Below, piece by piece: positions 16,712 through 24,884 of a stretch of DNA of 64,000 nt. Position numbers and translations under genes: made by a program. How positions within the stretch are numbered: position 1 is the stretch's first letter; each line of letters starts with the position of its first letter. The stretch spans positions 62,001 to 126,000 of the forward strand of contig JAQTNV010000002.1 in assembly GCA_028713675.1 (NCBI GenBank). The letters are read 5' to 3'. The notes beneath the pieces are model-generated. The model did no database searches. It saw nothing but the letters and a program-made list of their open reading frames with translations, and had not been told where the DNA came from. The stretch is from a bacterium (lineage in GTDB: Bacteria > Desulfobacterota > JAPLJL01).

Positions 16712-17554
16712 ATGGGAGAAGCTTTCGACATCATGAGATGGCCGCTTTTGGCTTGCCTGTTGTTGCCGGGCATCCTGGTTTACATGGGACTTCACATTGT
16801 GCGGCGCGGGATCATCTTCGTTGACCTCGCCCTGGCGCAAGTTGCGGCCCTGGGGATTTGTCTGGCTATCCTCTTGGGCTACGACGCCCACGACTGGCAG
16901 ACGACGGCTTGGTCGGCCGGATTCACCCTGGCCGGGGCAGTGCTTCTGACGCTTCTTCGTTCTAGCGGCCGCCGGGTTCCACAAGAGGCTTTGATCGGCA
17001 TCGTCTACGTGATTGCGGCAGCCGGAGCTCTCCTGCTCTTGAGCCGCAGTCCCGAGGGTAACGAGGAATTGCGGCGAACGCTGGTCGGCGAAGTTTTGCT
17101 GGTGACGCCGGGGGAGGTAATCAGGACGTTCGCGCTATTTGCGGCGGTCGGCGCCGTGCATGTTTTCTTCCGTCGCCCCTTCCTGCTCCTCTCTTTCCAA
17201 CCGGAGAAAGGGCGAGCCGAAGGCCTGCGTTTATGGTTTTGGGATTTCCTCTTCTATATGCTGTTGGGCGTGGTGGTAACAAGTTCTGTGCGTATCTGCG
17301 GCGTGCTGCTGGTTTTCTCATATCTCATCATCCCAGCCGTCTGTGCCGACCTGTTGGCAACCTCGCTGCTGGTCCAGCTCGGGTTGGGATGGACGTTCGC
17401 CACCCTCGCCAGCGTCGGAGGAATATACGGTTCCTATCGGCTGGATCTCCCGACCGGCGCGGCGGTAGTCGGTGCACTTGGAATCGCTTTGTTGCTGACT
17501 TGGTTTTGTATTTTTATTCTGCGAATGCTGAGGCGGGAGGCGGAAAGAAGATGA
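16712..17554 (+). CDS. ABC-3 family metal permease (ZnuB type)
   Basis: Inner-membrane permease of 280 residues with about eight membrane helices. The opening MRWPLLACLLLPGILVYMG, the segment RRGIIFVDLALAQVAALG (the EAA-like region of this family) and the helix VCGVLLVFSYLIIP-type stretch (RICGVLLVFSYLIIP) identify the ABC-3 family for Zn/Mn/Fe. It follows the binding protein by 13 bases, with GGAG before the ATG. It is the last gene of the set: a ZnuC-type ATPase is missing from this strand. Either the ATPase is elsewhere in the genome or the ECF ATPase across the divergent promoter serves it. Confidence 0.9.
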   Translation: MGEAFDIMRWPLLACLLLPGILVYMGLHIVRRGIIFVDLALAQVAALGICLAILLGYDAHDWQTTAWSAGFTLAGAVLLTLLRSSGRRVPQEALIGIVYVIAAAGALLLLSRSPEGNEELRRTLVGEVLLVTPGEVIRTFALFAAVGAVHVFFRRPFLLLSFQPEKGRAEGLRLWFWDFLFYMLLGVVVTSSVRICGVLLVFSYLIIPAVCADLLATSLLVQLGLGWTFATLASVGGIYGSYRLDLPTGAAVVGALGIALLLTWFCIFILRMLRREAERR

Positions 17555-17715
17555 ATTAATTTTGCGTTTGGATTTCAAATTATTAACTTTAAGGTTTTAA
17601 AAGTGATAAAAACAATCCTGAACTCGTCTTAATTATTTCCAGAGTGACAATAATTGACGGAACCGGCCGCAAATTTCCAGCCCCCTCTTCCTCTTCGAGG
17701 GCTAGGGCAGGAAAA

Positions 17716-17940
17716 CTAGCCGAGACTGGAGACAACGATCTCTACAATGTTCTTGATTCAGACGTTCTCCGCCTTTTCATCTTTCAACCCATCTTCAAAC
17801 ATGGTTACAAAGTATGGATAAGTAATGCAGATGGTATCGGATTTCAGGTCCAGAGTTTCCTGAACGCGGGGCCAGGTTGTTTCTGGTGCCGAAACTTTCC
17901 TCCATCCAATTGCGGCCACCTCCCAGCGCCGCAGCAGAAG
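17716..17940 (-). pseudogene. Decayed Fe-S oxidoreductase C-terminus (CCG domain)
   Basis: Reading the minus strand with two small frame corrections gives CCGAGGGRNWMEESFGTRNN, then QETLDLKSDTICITYPYFVT followed by MFEDGLKDEKAENV, a TGA, and IKNIVEIVVSSLG. This is the second CCG motif and tail of HdrD/GlpC-like iron-sulfur oxidoreductases, whose normal form is TxCPYCxTMFEDG. Here the two cysteines of that motif are Tyr and Phe, and there are at least two frameshifts and one stop. The 5' part is gone and the fragment ends abruptly near the CoA disulfide reductase stop. It is a dead relic. Confidence 0.72.
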
Positions 17941-17952
17941 TAATTATCCCGG

Positions 17953-19653
17953 TTATTTTTCCTTCGGATAGGGCCAGGCCATGATTCCACCTTCCATAAC
18001 CTTGACGTTGGTCCAGCCCTTTCCCATCAGGACCCGGGCCGCCTCGTAGCCGCGCAGGGAGATCTTGCAGTAGCAGATGATCTCGGCGTTTTTGTCCGGC
18101 GGCAATTCCCCCAGGCGTTTTCGCAGGGCCCCGAGCGGGATCAGGTGCTCGCCCAGCCCCAAACGCATCTGTTCGAACTCGTCGGGGCCGCGGGCGTCGA
18201 GCAGAAAAGGCTTCTCCCCAGCCTCAATTTTCTTTTTGACCTCGGTAGATGAAACACCCCGCATCAGCCCTCGAAGCTTGTTCTGCATGATGTGGGCCGT
18301 GGTGATCCCGTGATCGATCGCCGAGGAAAAATTCGGGTGGTAGGGCAGATCCGCATTAACCATATCTCCCACCGTCAGTTTCCCCTTGATCGCTACCGCC
18401 CACTGGGAAAGCTGCCTACTTGCGTCGCCCGGCCCAATGACCTGCGCCCCCAAGATTCTCTCCGTTTTCCGGTCCACCACCAGCTTGGTCACCAACAACA
18501 GTCCTTTCATATACCCCGGTTTATCCGGGCTCGCGTTGATCATCGTCTCGATGCCGGTTTGACCGGTCTCGCGGGCCGCCTTCTCGGAAAGCCCGGTAGA
18601 GCCGGCGGTGTAGTCGAAAACCTTGCAGATCCCGGTCTGGATGACGCCGGGGAAGTTAACCTGGTTGCCCCGGACGGCGTTTTCCCCCGCCACCCTTCCC
18701 TCCAGGTTGGCCAGGTCGCCGAAAGGCGCGTGCACCCGGCCGCCTGTAATAAGGTTTTCCGATTCCACGCAGTCGCCGGCGGCGTAGATATCCGGGTCCG
18801 AGGTTTGCAGGAATTTATTGACCGCGATCCCCCCGGTTCTGCCGATCTCAAGCCCGGCCTCCCCGGCGAGCTTCGCATTGGGGCTCACCCCGATGGCGAC
18901 CACCGCGAGCTCGGCGGGCAGTTCGGTTCCATCCGCGAGTCTTACTCCCTTGAGCTTGCCGTTCTCACCCTGGAACCCCGCGATCCCGTTGCCGGTGATG
19001 ACATTGACCTGCTTGCTCCGTACGTGGTTTTCCACCAGCTTGGCCAGCTCCCAGTCCAGGAAGGGGAGGATCTGAGGCAGCATTTCGACCACGGTCACCT
19101 CCAGCCCGGCCCGCCGGAGGGCCTCGGCGGTCTCGATCCCGATGAGGCCGCCCCCGATGATAACCGCCTGGGCCGCTTTCTTCTCGTCACGGACCCGGCG
19201 GAGATAATCCGCGTCCGCCAGCGAATGCAGGGCGGTGACACCCGCGAGATCTATCCCCGGAAGTGGCGGCCGCTTGGGAATGGCTCCGGTGGCGAGGATC
19301 AGCCGGTCGTAGGCCAGGGTTTCTTCCGCCCCGGTCCGGAGGTTCCGGGCGGTGACCGTTTTCCGCGCGCGGTCGATCCTAACTGCCTCGGTCTCGGTTT
19401 TTGCAATGACATTCTTAGCGTTCAGGTAGAACTTCGGGTCCCGGATCACCCCGGTAGCCGTGCAGAGAAGCTGGCTCCGTTCGTTGAATACCCCTCCCAC
19501 ATAATAGGGATATCCGCAGGAAGCCATCGAAAGATCCGGGACTTTCTGCAGAATGGTAATTTCGGCTTCCTCGTCCAGGCGGCGCGCCCTGGCCGCGGCC
19601 TTCGGCCCCGCCGCCGATCCTCCTATGACTAAGATTCTTTTTCTGTCCGGCAT
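17953..19653 (-). CDS. CoA-disulfide/persulfide reductase with rhodanese domain
   Basis: FAD-dependent pyridine-nucleotide disulfide oxidoreductase of 566 residues. Start is ATG at 19653 with AGGAGG before it; the longer frame overlaps the upstream gene. The FAD Rossmann motif is VIGGSAAGPKAAARAR, the single redox cysteine is Cys46 in SMASCGYPYYVGG, and the NAD(P)H motif is IIGGGLIGIETAEALR. A dimerisation domain and a C-terminal rhodanese domain (about 460-560, cysteines in IICYCKISLRG) follow. The fusion is that of CoADR-Rhd and NADH-dependent persulfide reductases, which reduce CoA disulfide, CoA persulfide or polysulfide. It is the third gene of a DUF134-NifX-type operon, which hints at sulfur or metal-cluster handling. 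Confidence 0.93.
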   Translation of the reverse strand: MPDRKRILVIGGSAAGPKAAARARRLDEEAEITILQKVPDLSMASCGYPYYVGGVFNERSQLLCTATGVIRDPKFYLNAKNVIAKTETEAVRIDRARKTVTARNLRTGAEETLAYDRLILATGAIPKRPPLPGIDLAGVTALHSLADADYLRRVRDEKKAAQAVIIGGGLIGIETAEALRRAGLEVTVVEMLPQILPFLDWELAKLVENHVRSKQVNVITGNGIAGFQGENGKLKGVRLADGTELPAELAVVAIGVSPNAKLAGEAGLEIGRTGGIAVNKFLQTSDPDIYAAGDCVESENLITGGRVHAPFGDLANLEGRVAGENAVRGNQVNFPGVIQTGICKVFDYTAGSTGLSEKAARETGQTGIETMINASPDKPGYMKGLLLVTKLVVDRKTERILGAQVIGPGDASRQLSQWAVAIKGKLTVGDMVNADLPYHPNFSSAIDHGITTAHIMQNKLRGLMRGVSSTEVKKKIEAGEKPFLLDARGPDEFEQMRLGLGEHLIPLGALRKRLGELPPDKNAEIICYCKISLRGYEAARVLMGKGWTNVKVMEGGIMAWPYPKEK

Positions 19654-19673
19654 ATTTGCCCTCCTGGTCATCC

Positions 19674-20090
19674 TCAACCTTTTTCCCGAGGGGTGTGAGC
19701 ATGGCCGCACCCGCCTTCGTCATGGGGAGAGTTCCCGTGATGTCCGCAGGTGCCATCCGGACCAACCTGCTCAAGCTTCCCGGCTTTGAACGCTTTGACC
19801 ACCTCGTCCACCGTGGCAGCCCCCGCCCGATGGACTTTGATATTGGATGCCATCAATTTCCGCACCGCACCGAGACCAATCCCGTTTACGGCAATGGCAT
19901 CGATTTTCTGGTCCGATATAGAAGCCAAGGGCTGACACATTCCGTGTGCGTGGTGCTGATCCTGGTTCTGAACCATTTTTAGTTCGCCGCTTTCAGTATC
20001 CACAATGGCAAAAAGCGGGGCCGAACCGAAATGGTCGCATACTGGGCTTTGCTTCCCCTTGTTTTCATTCACCGGGATACAAATTTTCAT
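19674..20090 (-). CDS. NifX-type iron-molybdenum cofactor-binding family protein
   Basis: Protein of 138 residues starting MKICIPVNENKGKQSPVCDHFGSAPLF, the fold of small NifX/MTH1175 proteins, with a central INAIxV-type strand (DAIAVNGIGLGAVRKL). An added C-terminal tail is rich in His, Cys and Gly (GTCGHHGNSP, GGCGHAHTP) and is likely to bind metal. Its role in a non-nitrogenase setting is unknown; such proteins can carry Mo/Cu or Fe-S clusters. It lies between the DUF134 regulator and the CoA disulfide reductase, 20 bases from the latter. A relative of the same family starts at the left window edge. Confidence 0.88.
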   Translation of the reverse strand: MKICIPVNENKGKQSPVCDHFGSAPLFAIVDTESGELKMVQNQDQHHAHGMCQPLASISDQKIDAIAVNGIGLGAVRKLMASNIKVHRAGAATVDEVVKAFKAGKLEQVGPDGTCGHHGNSPHDEGGCGHAHTPREKG

Positions 20091-20157
20091 GGTTTCCTCC
20101 TTTTGTTAACTCCGAGTTAATTATTATTTGAAGATCGCCTTTTTTCTTATTCCGTGC

Positions 20158-20595
20158 TTATCCCTTCGGCTTTCGGGTTTTCTTTTCTGGGTCATTTGCA
20201 CAATCCTTCTTGCCCCGGCATCGGGGACAGATCCTTCCTCCTGGCTTACCCCGCCCCGTCCGCCAGCGATGCCGACACACCCCGCAGTGGAATCCGTCCC
20301 GGTCCCGGATATAGATTGTTCCTCCTGCAATTCTGAGCACCTTGCCGCAACCCAGGGCTTCAGCGATTTTTCCGTGGGCGGATTGCAAGATCCGTCCGAA
20401 CGTGGGCCGGGAAACCTTCATTTTCTTGGCGGCCTCTTCCTGGTAAAGACCTTCACCGTCCGCCAGTCGGACCGCCTCGAACTCATCCAGGGACATGATT
20501 ACCTCTCCCAACCCGCGCTCGGACACTCCCGCCGGTTTAAATACCGCAGCGGTCGGTTTTCCTTCAATTCGACGGCAGCAACACGGCCTGGCCAT
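20158..20595 (-). CDS. DUF134 family DNA-binding protein
   Basis: Small regulator of 145 residues. The N-terminus MARPCCCRRI and the helix-turn-helix with EEAAKKMKVSRPTFGRILQ are typical of DUF134 (UPF0251). After the helix-turn-helix comes a CGVCRHRW...CPRC zinc-ribbon-like tail with a very basic end. DUF134 genes often stand beside NifX-type and Mrp-like genes. It heads an operon, and a perfect palindrome just upstream of its start is a good candidate for its own operator. Confidence 0.88.
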   Translation of the reverse strand: MARPCCCRRIEGKPTAAVFKPAGVSERGLGEVIMSLDEFEAVRLADGEGLYQEEAAKKMKVSRPTFGRILQSAHGKIAEALGCGKVLRIAGGTIYIRDRDGFHCGVCRHRWRTGRGKPGGRICPRCRGKKDCANDPEKKTRKPKG

Positions 20596-20614
20596 ACAAT
20601 CACCTCCATTTACA

Positions 20615-20634
20615 TTATGAGCATATGCTCATAA
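20615..20634. promoter_or_regulatory. Perfect 20-bp palindrome upstream of the DUF134 gene
   Basis: TTATGAGCATATGCTCATAA is identical on both strands. It begins 20 bases upstream of the DUF134 start, where a bound dimer would overlap the promoter or leader. Autoregulation by the DUF134 protein is inferred. Confidence 0.6.
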
Positions 20635-20823
20635 ACTTTCAAGGGGGAAGGAGGGCAGCTACAATATAAAACTGAAAATCAGGGAGCGTCCGTGGCGCGG
20701 GTTCTATCTGGCTGGATTGAGTTTTCGGTCCCGGAGTAAGGCGGCACGGGCCTGGTTTGCACGACATCTGCGGAGGTTGAATGCGTCCTCCTGCGATGAA
20801 TGTCAAAGGAGAGGACCGGGCTT

Positions 20824-20937
20824 CTAGTCCGAGTAGATCAATTTTACCTGGGTTCCCGAAATCTTATCCGCCCCCGCCTGAAAATTTTCTAGATAAACCG
20901 TAGCCTGAGTTTTTCCGAGAATTAATCTTTGGTATGA
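20824..20937 (-). pseudogene. Orphan C-terminal protein fragment
   Basis: A 37-codon open stretch without a start, ending in TAG, reads LILGKTQATVYLENFQAGA and continues DKISGTQVKLIYSD. Composition and periodicity are those of a beta-rich protein tail, not of random DNA. No family is recognised. The rest of the 20636-21014 gap shows no gene on either strand. Confidence 0.35.
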
Positions 20938-21014
20938 TTAATAATGAAAAAATATCCTTATCCAACCATAATCGTCGCCGAAATATTTAAGGGAACGATC
21001 CAAGAACGATAAAC

Positions 21015-22496
21015 ATGAAAATATCTACCAAAGTGATATTGGTATTGATCAGCGCGAGCATTGTCCTTTTCGGGGTTTATGGTGCCCTGCGAGTGCGGGC
21101 GGAAAAGCAAACATTCATTCGAAGAGCGAAGAATAATACCCGATTGCTGGGACGAACTCTCCAAAGTGCGACGGAGAACGCCCTACGTGACCATCACATT
21201 GAAAACATTCAAAAAACATTCGAGATGCTGACGTCGGTTGAACCGGCTGTTGAAGCGATTGTTTTTAATCCTCAACTCGAGCCAATGGCGGCGTCGAAAG
21301 ATGTCATAAAAAATAACCCCGGTTTTCAATCGGTCGCCAAGTTAACTATTGAGAAACGAGAGGAATATTTGCAACTTCATCCTTTGGATGATCCCGATAG
21401 CGTTATTATCGGTTTGCCGCTTAACTCGGTTGAGGGAAATTTGGCCGGGGTTTTGATAGTTAATAATTCCCTGTTCGAAATGAAAAAAACATCGAACTCA
21501 ACCATCTTAGAAATTATTAAACTTTTAACCATTATTATTTTTATTAACACCCTTGTTATATTTATTTTTGGGACATTTTATATTCGACGTCCATTAGAGG
21601 GTTTGACCGGGGCCATGAAAAAAGTGCGGTCGGGTGAATTACAGCCGGTTCATTTCGCCCAGCGGAAGGACGAAACGGGAATGTTAGCAAATGAATACAA
21701 TCATATGGTCGAGGAATTGCAAAAGGCTCGTCAGCTTTTAGCTGAGGAAGCCGAGCAAAGCCGAGCTCAGCAACGGGCCTTGCAGCGGGCGGACAAGTTG
21801 ATCTCAATCGGGCGCTTGGCGGCCGGCGTGGCCCATGAAATCGGATCACCCCTGCAGGTATTAAGCGGGCGCGCCCGCGTCATGGTCGAGGAGAATCTTG
21901 CTCCGGAGGAAACAAAACATAACGCTAAAATCCTTGTAGAGCAAATTGAACGGATTACCAGGATTGTCGAACAGTTATTGCAGTTCGCCAGGCAACGCCC
22001 GGTTCAGAAAAACGAAATCTCCCTCCGGGAAGTGATCAAACCGGTAATCGATCTGCTCGGGTATGAGGCGAGGCACCATGGAATATCGGTAACCTTGGCA
22101 AGCGATTCTTCCGTACCATCCGTTTATGCCGATCCGGATCAAATCCAACAGGTTGTTTTTAACCTGGTTTCCAACAGCATTCTCGCAACGTCGGAAGGGG
22201 GGAGGATATCGGTAAACATAACTAGCGGAACGATAAAAGTAGCGGAGAAAAAGGAGGAAAATCCTTCCGCCCGTTTAATTTTCGTGGATACGGGCAAAAG
22301 CATTCCTCCGGACATATTGCCGCATATCTTTGAACCGTTCTTTACGACTCGGGCCGAGGACGGCGGAACCGGGATGGGACTGGCCATCGTCCAATCCATA
22401 ATCCAGGAACATGACGGCCGGATTTCAGTTGAAACCAAGGCGGGGATTGGGACAAGATTCATTGTCGATTTGCCCGCCTGCAAGGTTCCTGGCTGA
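21015..22496 (+). CDS. Membrane sensor histidine kinase
   Basis: Inner-membrane kinase of 493 residues. Two helices (about 5-25 and 170-192) bracket a periplasmic sensor domain of roughly 140 residues. A HAMP segment (RPLEGLTGAMKKVRSGEL) and short coiled coil lead to a HisKA domain with phospho-acceptor His near 274 in AAGVAHEIGSPLQVL. The ATPase domain has the N box (QQVVFNLVSNSI), G1 (VDTGKSIPP), F box (IFEPFFTTR) and G2 (GTGMGLAIVQS). The variant HEIGSPL in the H box is typical of kinases paired with NtrC-type regulators. The cognate gene follows after 11 bases. The sensed signal is periplasmic and unknown; the probable target is the OmpA-type gene downstream. Confidence 0.94.
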   Translation: MKISTKVILVLISASIVLFGVYGALRVRAEKQTFIRRAKNNTRLLGRTLQSATENALRDHHIENIQKTFEMLTSVEPAVEAIVFNPQLEPMAASKDVIKNNPGFQSVAKLTIEKREEYLQLHPLDDPDSVIIGLPLNSVEGNLAGVLIVNNSLFEMKKTSNSTILEIIKLLTIIIFINTLVIFIFGTFYIRRPLEGLTGAMKKVRSGELQPVHFAQRKDETGMLANEYNHMVEELQKARQLLAEEAEQSRAQQRALQRADKLISIGRLAAGVAHEIGSPLQVLSGRARVMVEENLAPEETKHNAKILVEQIERITRIVEQLLQFARQRPVQKNEISLREVIKPVIDLLGYEARHHGISVTLASDSSVPSVYADPDQIQQVVFNLVSNSILATSEGGRISVNITSGTIKVAEKKEENPSARLIFVDTGKSIPPDILPHIFEPFFTTRAEDGGTGMGLAIVQSIIQEHDGRISVETKAGIGTRFIVDLPACKVPG

Positions 22497-22507
22497 AAGG
22501 TGAACCG

Positions 22508-23887
22508 GTGAAACCAGGATCAAAAGTCTTTAAAGGCCGCATTCTTGTCGCTGATGACGATATCGGCGTAGTGGAATTTCTTAATGAAAGGCTTAGCCGG
22601 GAAGGATATTCGGTCAGCGGCCTGACCTCCCCCCGGCAGGCGCTGGAAACGATCAAGACCTCTGATTTCGACTTGGTCATCGCCGATATCGAGATGCCCG
22701 AAATGCGGGGATTGGAGTTGCTTTCCGCCATCCATAACATCAAGCCTTCACAATTGATAATTTTCATTACCGCGTTCGGGAGCATTGAACTCGCCGTAAA
22801 AGCCTGCCGCGCCGGCGCCTGCGACTTCATCGCCAAGCCGTTCAAGATGGAAATTCTCCTGTTGGCAATCGAACGCGCCTTCCGCGAACGCCAGATGAGC
22901 CGAGAGATAGTCCGGTTGCGAAGCACCCTTCCTCACCCTGAACAAGATGATTTCAAGGCTCGGAGTCCCGCCGCCCTCAGGGTTTTGGAAATAGCAAAGC
23001 GCGCCGCCGGGGTGGATTCCAGCGTGCTTATCACCGGGGAGAGCGGCGTCGGCAAGGGACTGATAGCCCGTTATATCCATAAGCAGAGCCAACGCCGAAA
23101 CGGCCCTTTCATCCAGGTGGACTGTACTTCCCTGCCCCCCAACCTGGTAGAGAGCGAACTTTTCGGGGTCCGCAAAGGCGCGTATACCGATGCCCGCGAG
23201 GACCGTTCCGGACTTTTCGTTCAGGCGGATAGGGGCACGATTTTCCTGGACGAGATCGCGGAATTACCGATGGAATCCCAAGCAAAATTGCTCCAGGCCA
23301 CCGAAACGGGAAAGATCCGGCCGGTCGGAGACATTAATGAAATTCATGCGGATGTTCGGGTCGTTGCCGCCACCAACCGTCCGGTGGAGGAAATTCTCAA
23401 ACAGCAGAAATTCCGGCAGGATCTCTATTATCGCCTCAACGTCATCCGGATCGAAATTCCCCCCCTCCGCGAACGGCCCGAAGACATCGAGCTATTAGTG
23501 GATCTGTTTTTTCAGCGAGCCTGTTCCAAGCTGGACCGTCAACTACTAGGGATTACTCTTCCGGCCCTGCGTTGGCTGCTTTCTTACCATTGGCCCGGGA
23601 ATGTCAGGGAGTTGGCCAATCTGATCGAAAGAGCGGTGACCCTGACCGAACACGACAGTCTGGTTCTGGAGGATTTGATCTCACCCGGAACTTCGGCGCC
23701 AGAGAGCGATTTCCTGACCGACGCCGCCCGGCGTGGATTGGCAATTGAAGAGGTGGCCCAGGCCTACATCCGCAAGGTTATTGATCTGAACGACGGCAAT
23801 AAAACCCGAGCCGCCAGGATTTTAGGAATTGACCGCAGCACGCTTTATCGAAGGCTGGGTGTGCCCGACGACGGGACGGAAGAATAG
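22508..23887 (+). CDS. NtrC-family sigma-54 response regulator
   Basis: Protein of 459 residues, GTG start at 22508 with AAGGTG before it. The receiver domain (about 10-125) has the acidic pair in VADDD, phospho-acceptor Asp60 in VIADIEMPE and the conserved Lys110. The AAA+ domain has Walker A GESGVGKG (177-184), contact loop GAYTDA (224-229, consensus GAFTGA) and Walker B GTIFLDEI. A Fis-type helix-turn-helix ends the protein (NKTRAARILGIDRSTLYRRL). It is phosphorylated by the kinase encoded just upstream and should activate sigma-54 promoters. The only such promoter close by is at 24116-24130. Confidence 0.95.
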   Translation: MKPGSKVFKGRILVADDDIGVVEFLNERLSREGYSVSGLTSPRQALETIKTSDFDLVIADIEMPEMRGLELLSAIHNIKPSQLIIFITAFGSIELAVKACRAGACDFIAKPFKMEILLLAIERAFRERQMSREIVRLRSTLPHPEQDDFKARSPAALRVLEIAKRAAGVDSSVLITGESGVGKGLIARYIHKQSQRRNGPFIQVDCTSLPPNLVESELFGVRKGAYTDAREDRSGLFVQADRGTIFLDEIAELPMESQAKLLQATETGKIRPVGDINEIHADVRVVAATNRPVEEILKQQKFRQDLYYRLNVIRIEIPPLRERPEDIELLVDLFFQRACSKLDRQLLGITLPALRWLLSYHWPGNVRELANLIERAVTLTEHDSLVLEDLISPGTSAPESDFLTDAARRGLAIEEVAQAYIRKVIDLNDGNKTRAARILGIDRSTLYRRLGVPDDGTEE

Positions 23888-23973
23888 TCCCGGTTCGATC
23901 TTGCCGATTTTTCTAATCCCCCACTGATACCAAAACGTTTTTCTCGCCTGCTAAGTAAGCATTCTTAAAAGCG

Positions 23974-24022
23974 TGTCGCAGATAAGCGACAACGATCGCT
24001 TTGGTGTGGCGATCTTGCGACA
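23974..24022. promoter_or_regulatory. Two matched inverted repeats, likely enhancer sites
   Basis: TGTCGC-N6-GCGACA at 23974-23991 is repeated as TGTGGC-N6-GCGACA at 24005-24022. Their centres are 31 bases apart, about three helical turns, and they lie 94-142 bases upstream of the -24/-12 promoter. This is the usual layout for cooperative binding of an NtrC-type dimer pair, probably the regulator encoded immediately upstream. Confidence 0.72.
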
Positions 24023-24115
24023 GTGGTATTTTGGGGCCTTGTCTCATTGAAAATTAATTGTTCACCGTCGAAGAAGGGAATGCAATTTTATTTCTCTAAA
24101 TAGGGAATTTCCCTT

Positions 24116-24130
24116 TGGCACGCTCCTTGC
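24116..24130 (+). promoter_or_regulatory. Sigma-54 (-24/-12) promoter
   Basis: TGGCAC, five bases, TTGC: an exact match to the consensus. It drives the OmpA-type lipoprotein gene at 24194, with a predicted transcript start near 24142 and a leader of about 50 bases carrying GGAGG. Confidence 0.85.
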
Positions 24131-24193
24131 TTTTCAGTAAATCAGGAAAAATGAATGTTGGTTTTGATTAAGATTTAAGAAAGGAGGAAGAAC

Positions 24194-24790
24194 ATGGAAA
24201 ACAGAAGTCTGAGGATAACTACGGTGCTGCTGCTGGCCGCAGGGGTGGTCTTCGCATGCGCTCACAAGGCGATCAAAACGGCTACCAACTCCGAGATACA
24301 AGCAAAAATCTTGCCGCCGAAGGTGGCGACGACGCCGAATCCGGCGTCCGAGGCCGCAGTCGGACCCGTAATCAAACCTCGTGAAATAACCATTGCCGAA
24401 TTATTAAAAAAGTGGGAAATCGGGGTCGGGACCGATGGCAAAGGGATCAGGATTAAACCGCTTAATCCCGTTCATTTCGCTTTCGATAAATCCGCTCTGA
24501 CGGACAAATCCCGCGAAACATTGGAAGAGAGCGCAGCTTGGCTCAAACACTATCCAAGCACGAAAGTTCAGGTCGAAGGCCACTGTGATGAATGGGGAAC
24601 TGAAGCATATAACCTGGTCTTGGGTGAGAGGAGAGCGGATTCGACCCGGAAATATCTGCTTGGTCTCGGGATCGATAGCAGTCGAATTACCACCATCAGC
24701 TATGGGAAAGATCGTCCGGTTGATCCGGAACACAATCGGGTAGCTTGGGCCAAGAACCGCCGGGACGAATTCGTGATCGTGTCCGATTAA
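24194..24790 (+). CDS. OmpA/Pal-type lipoprotein under sigma-54 control
   Basis: Protein of 198 residues. A lipoprotein signal ends with lipobox VVFAC, a linker follows, and the C-terminal OmpA domain (about 85-198) has the peptidoglycan-binding residues in VEGHCDEWGTEAYNLVLGER and AWAKNRRDEF. GGAGG stands before the ATG. It anchors the outer membrane to peptidoglycan, as Pal does, but there is no tol gene beside it. The perfect sigma-54 promoter and paired enhancer sites upstream indicate induction by the adjacent two-component system. A second copy is at 27161 and a relic at 25132. Confidence 0.92.
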   Translation: MENRSLRITTVLLLAAGVVFACAHKAIKTATNSEIQAKILPPKVATTPNPASEAAVGPVIKPREITIAELLKKWEIGVGTDGKGIRIKPLNPVHFAFDKSALTDKSRETLEESAAWLKHYPSTKVQVEGHCDEWGTEAYNLVLGERRADSTRKYLLGLGIDSSRITTISYGKDRPVDPEHNRVAWAKNRRDEFVIVSD

Positions 24791-24884
24791 GAATTTCGAA
24801 CGTCCGGCCGGTGGCTGGTGACACATGAGAAGAACCGATCGAAGGAAAACGTTCAGAAATTATCCTGTTTATTTAAAGGACAGA

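Noticed and set aside
17644-17943. Plus-strand open frame of 99 codons
   Set aside because: The opposite strand carries clear Fe-S oxidoreductase motifs; the plus-strand product resembles nothing.
18292-19632. Long plus-strand open frame of 446 codons
   Set aside because: It is exactly antisense to the CoA disulfide reductase gene, which has all family motifs. Its product is Arg/Pro/Gly-rich with no recognisable fold.
19674-20090. Nitrogenase cofactor assembly locus
   Set aside because: The NifX-type fold is shared by many non-nitrogenase proteins, and no nifHDK, nifE/N or nifB gene is present in the window.
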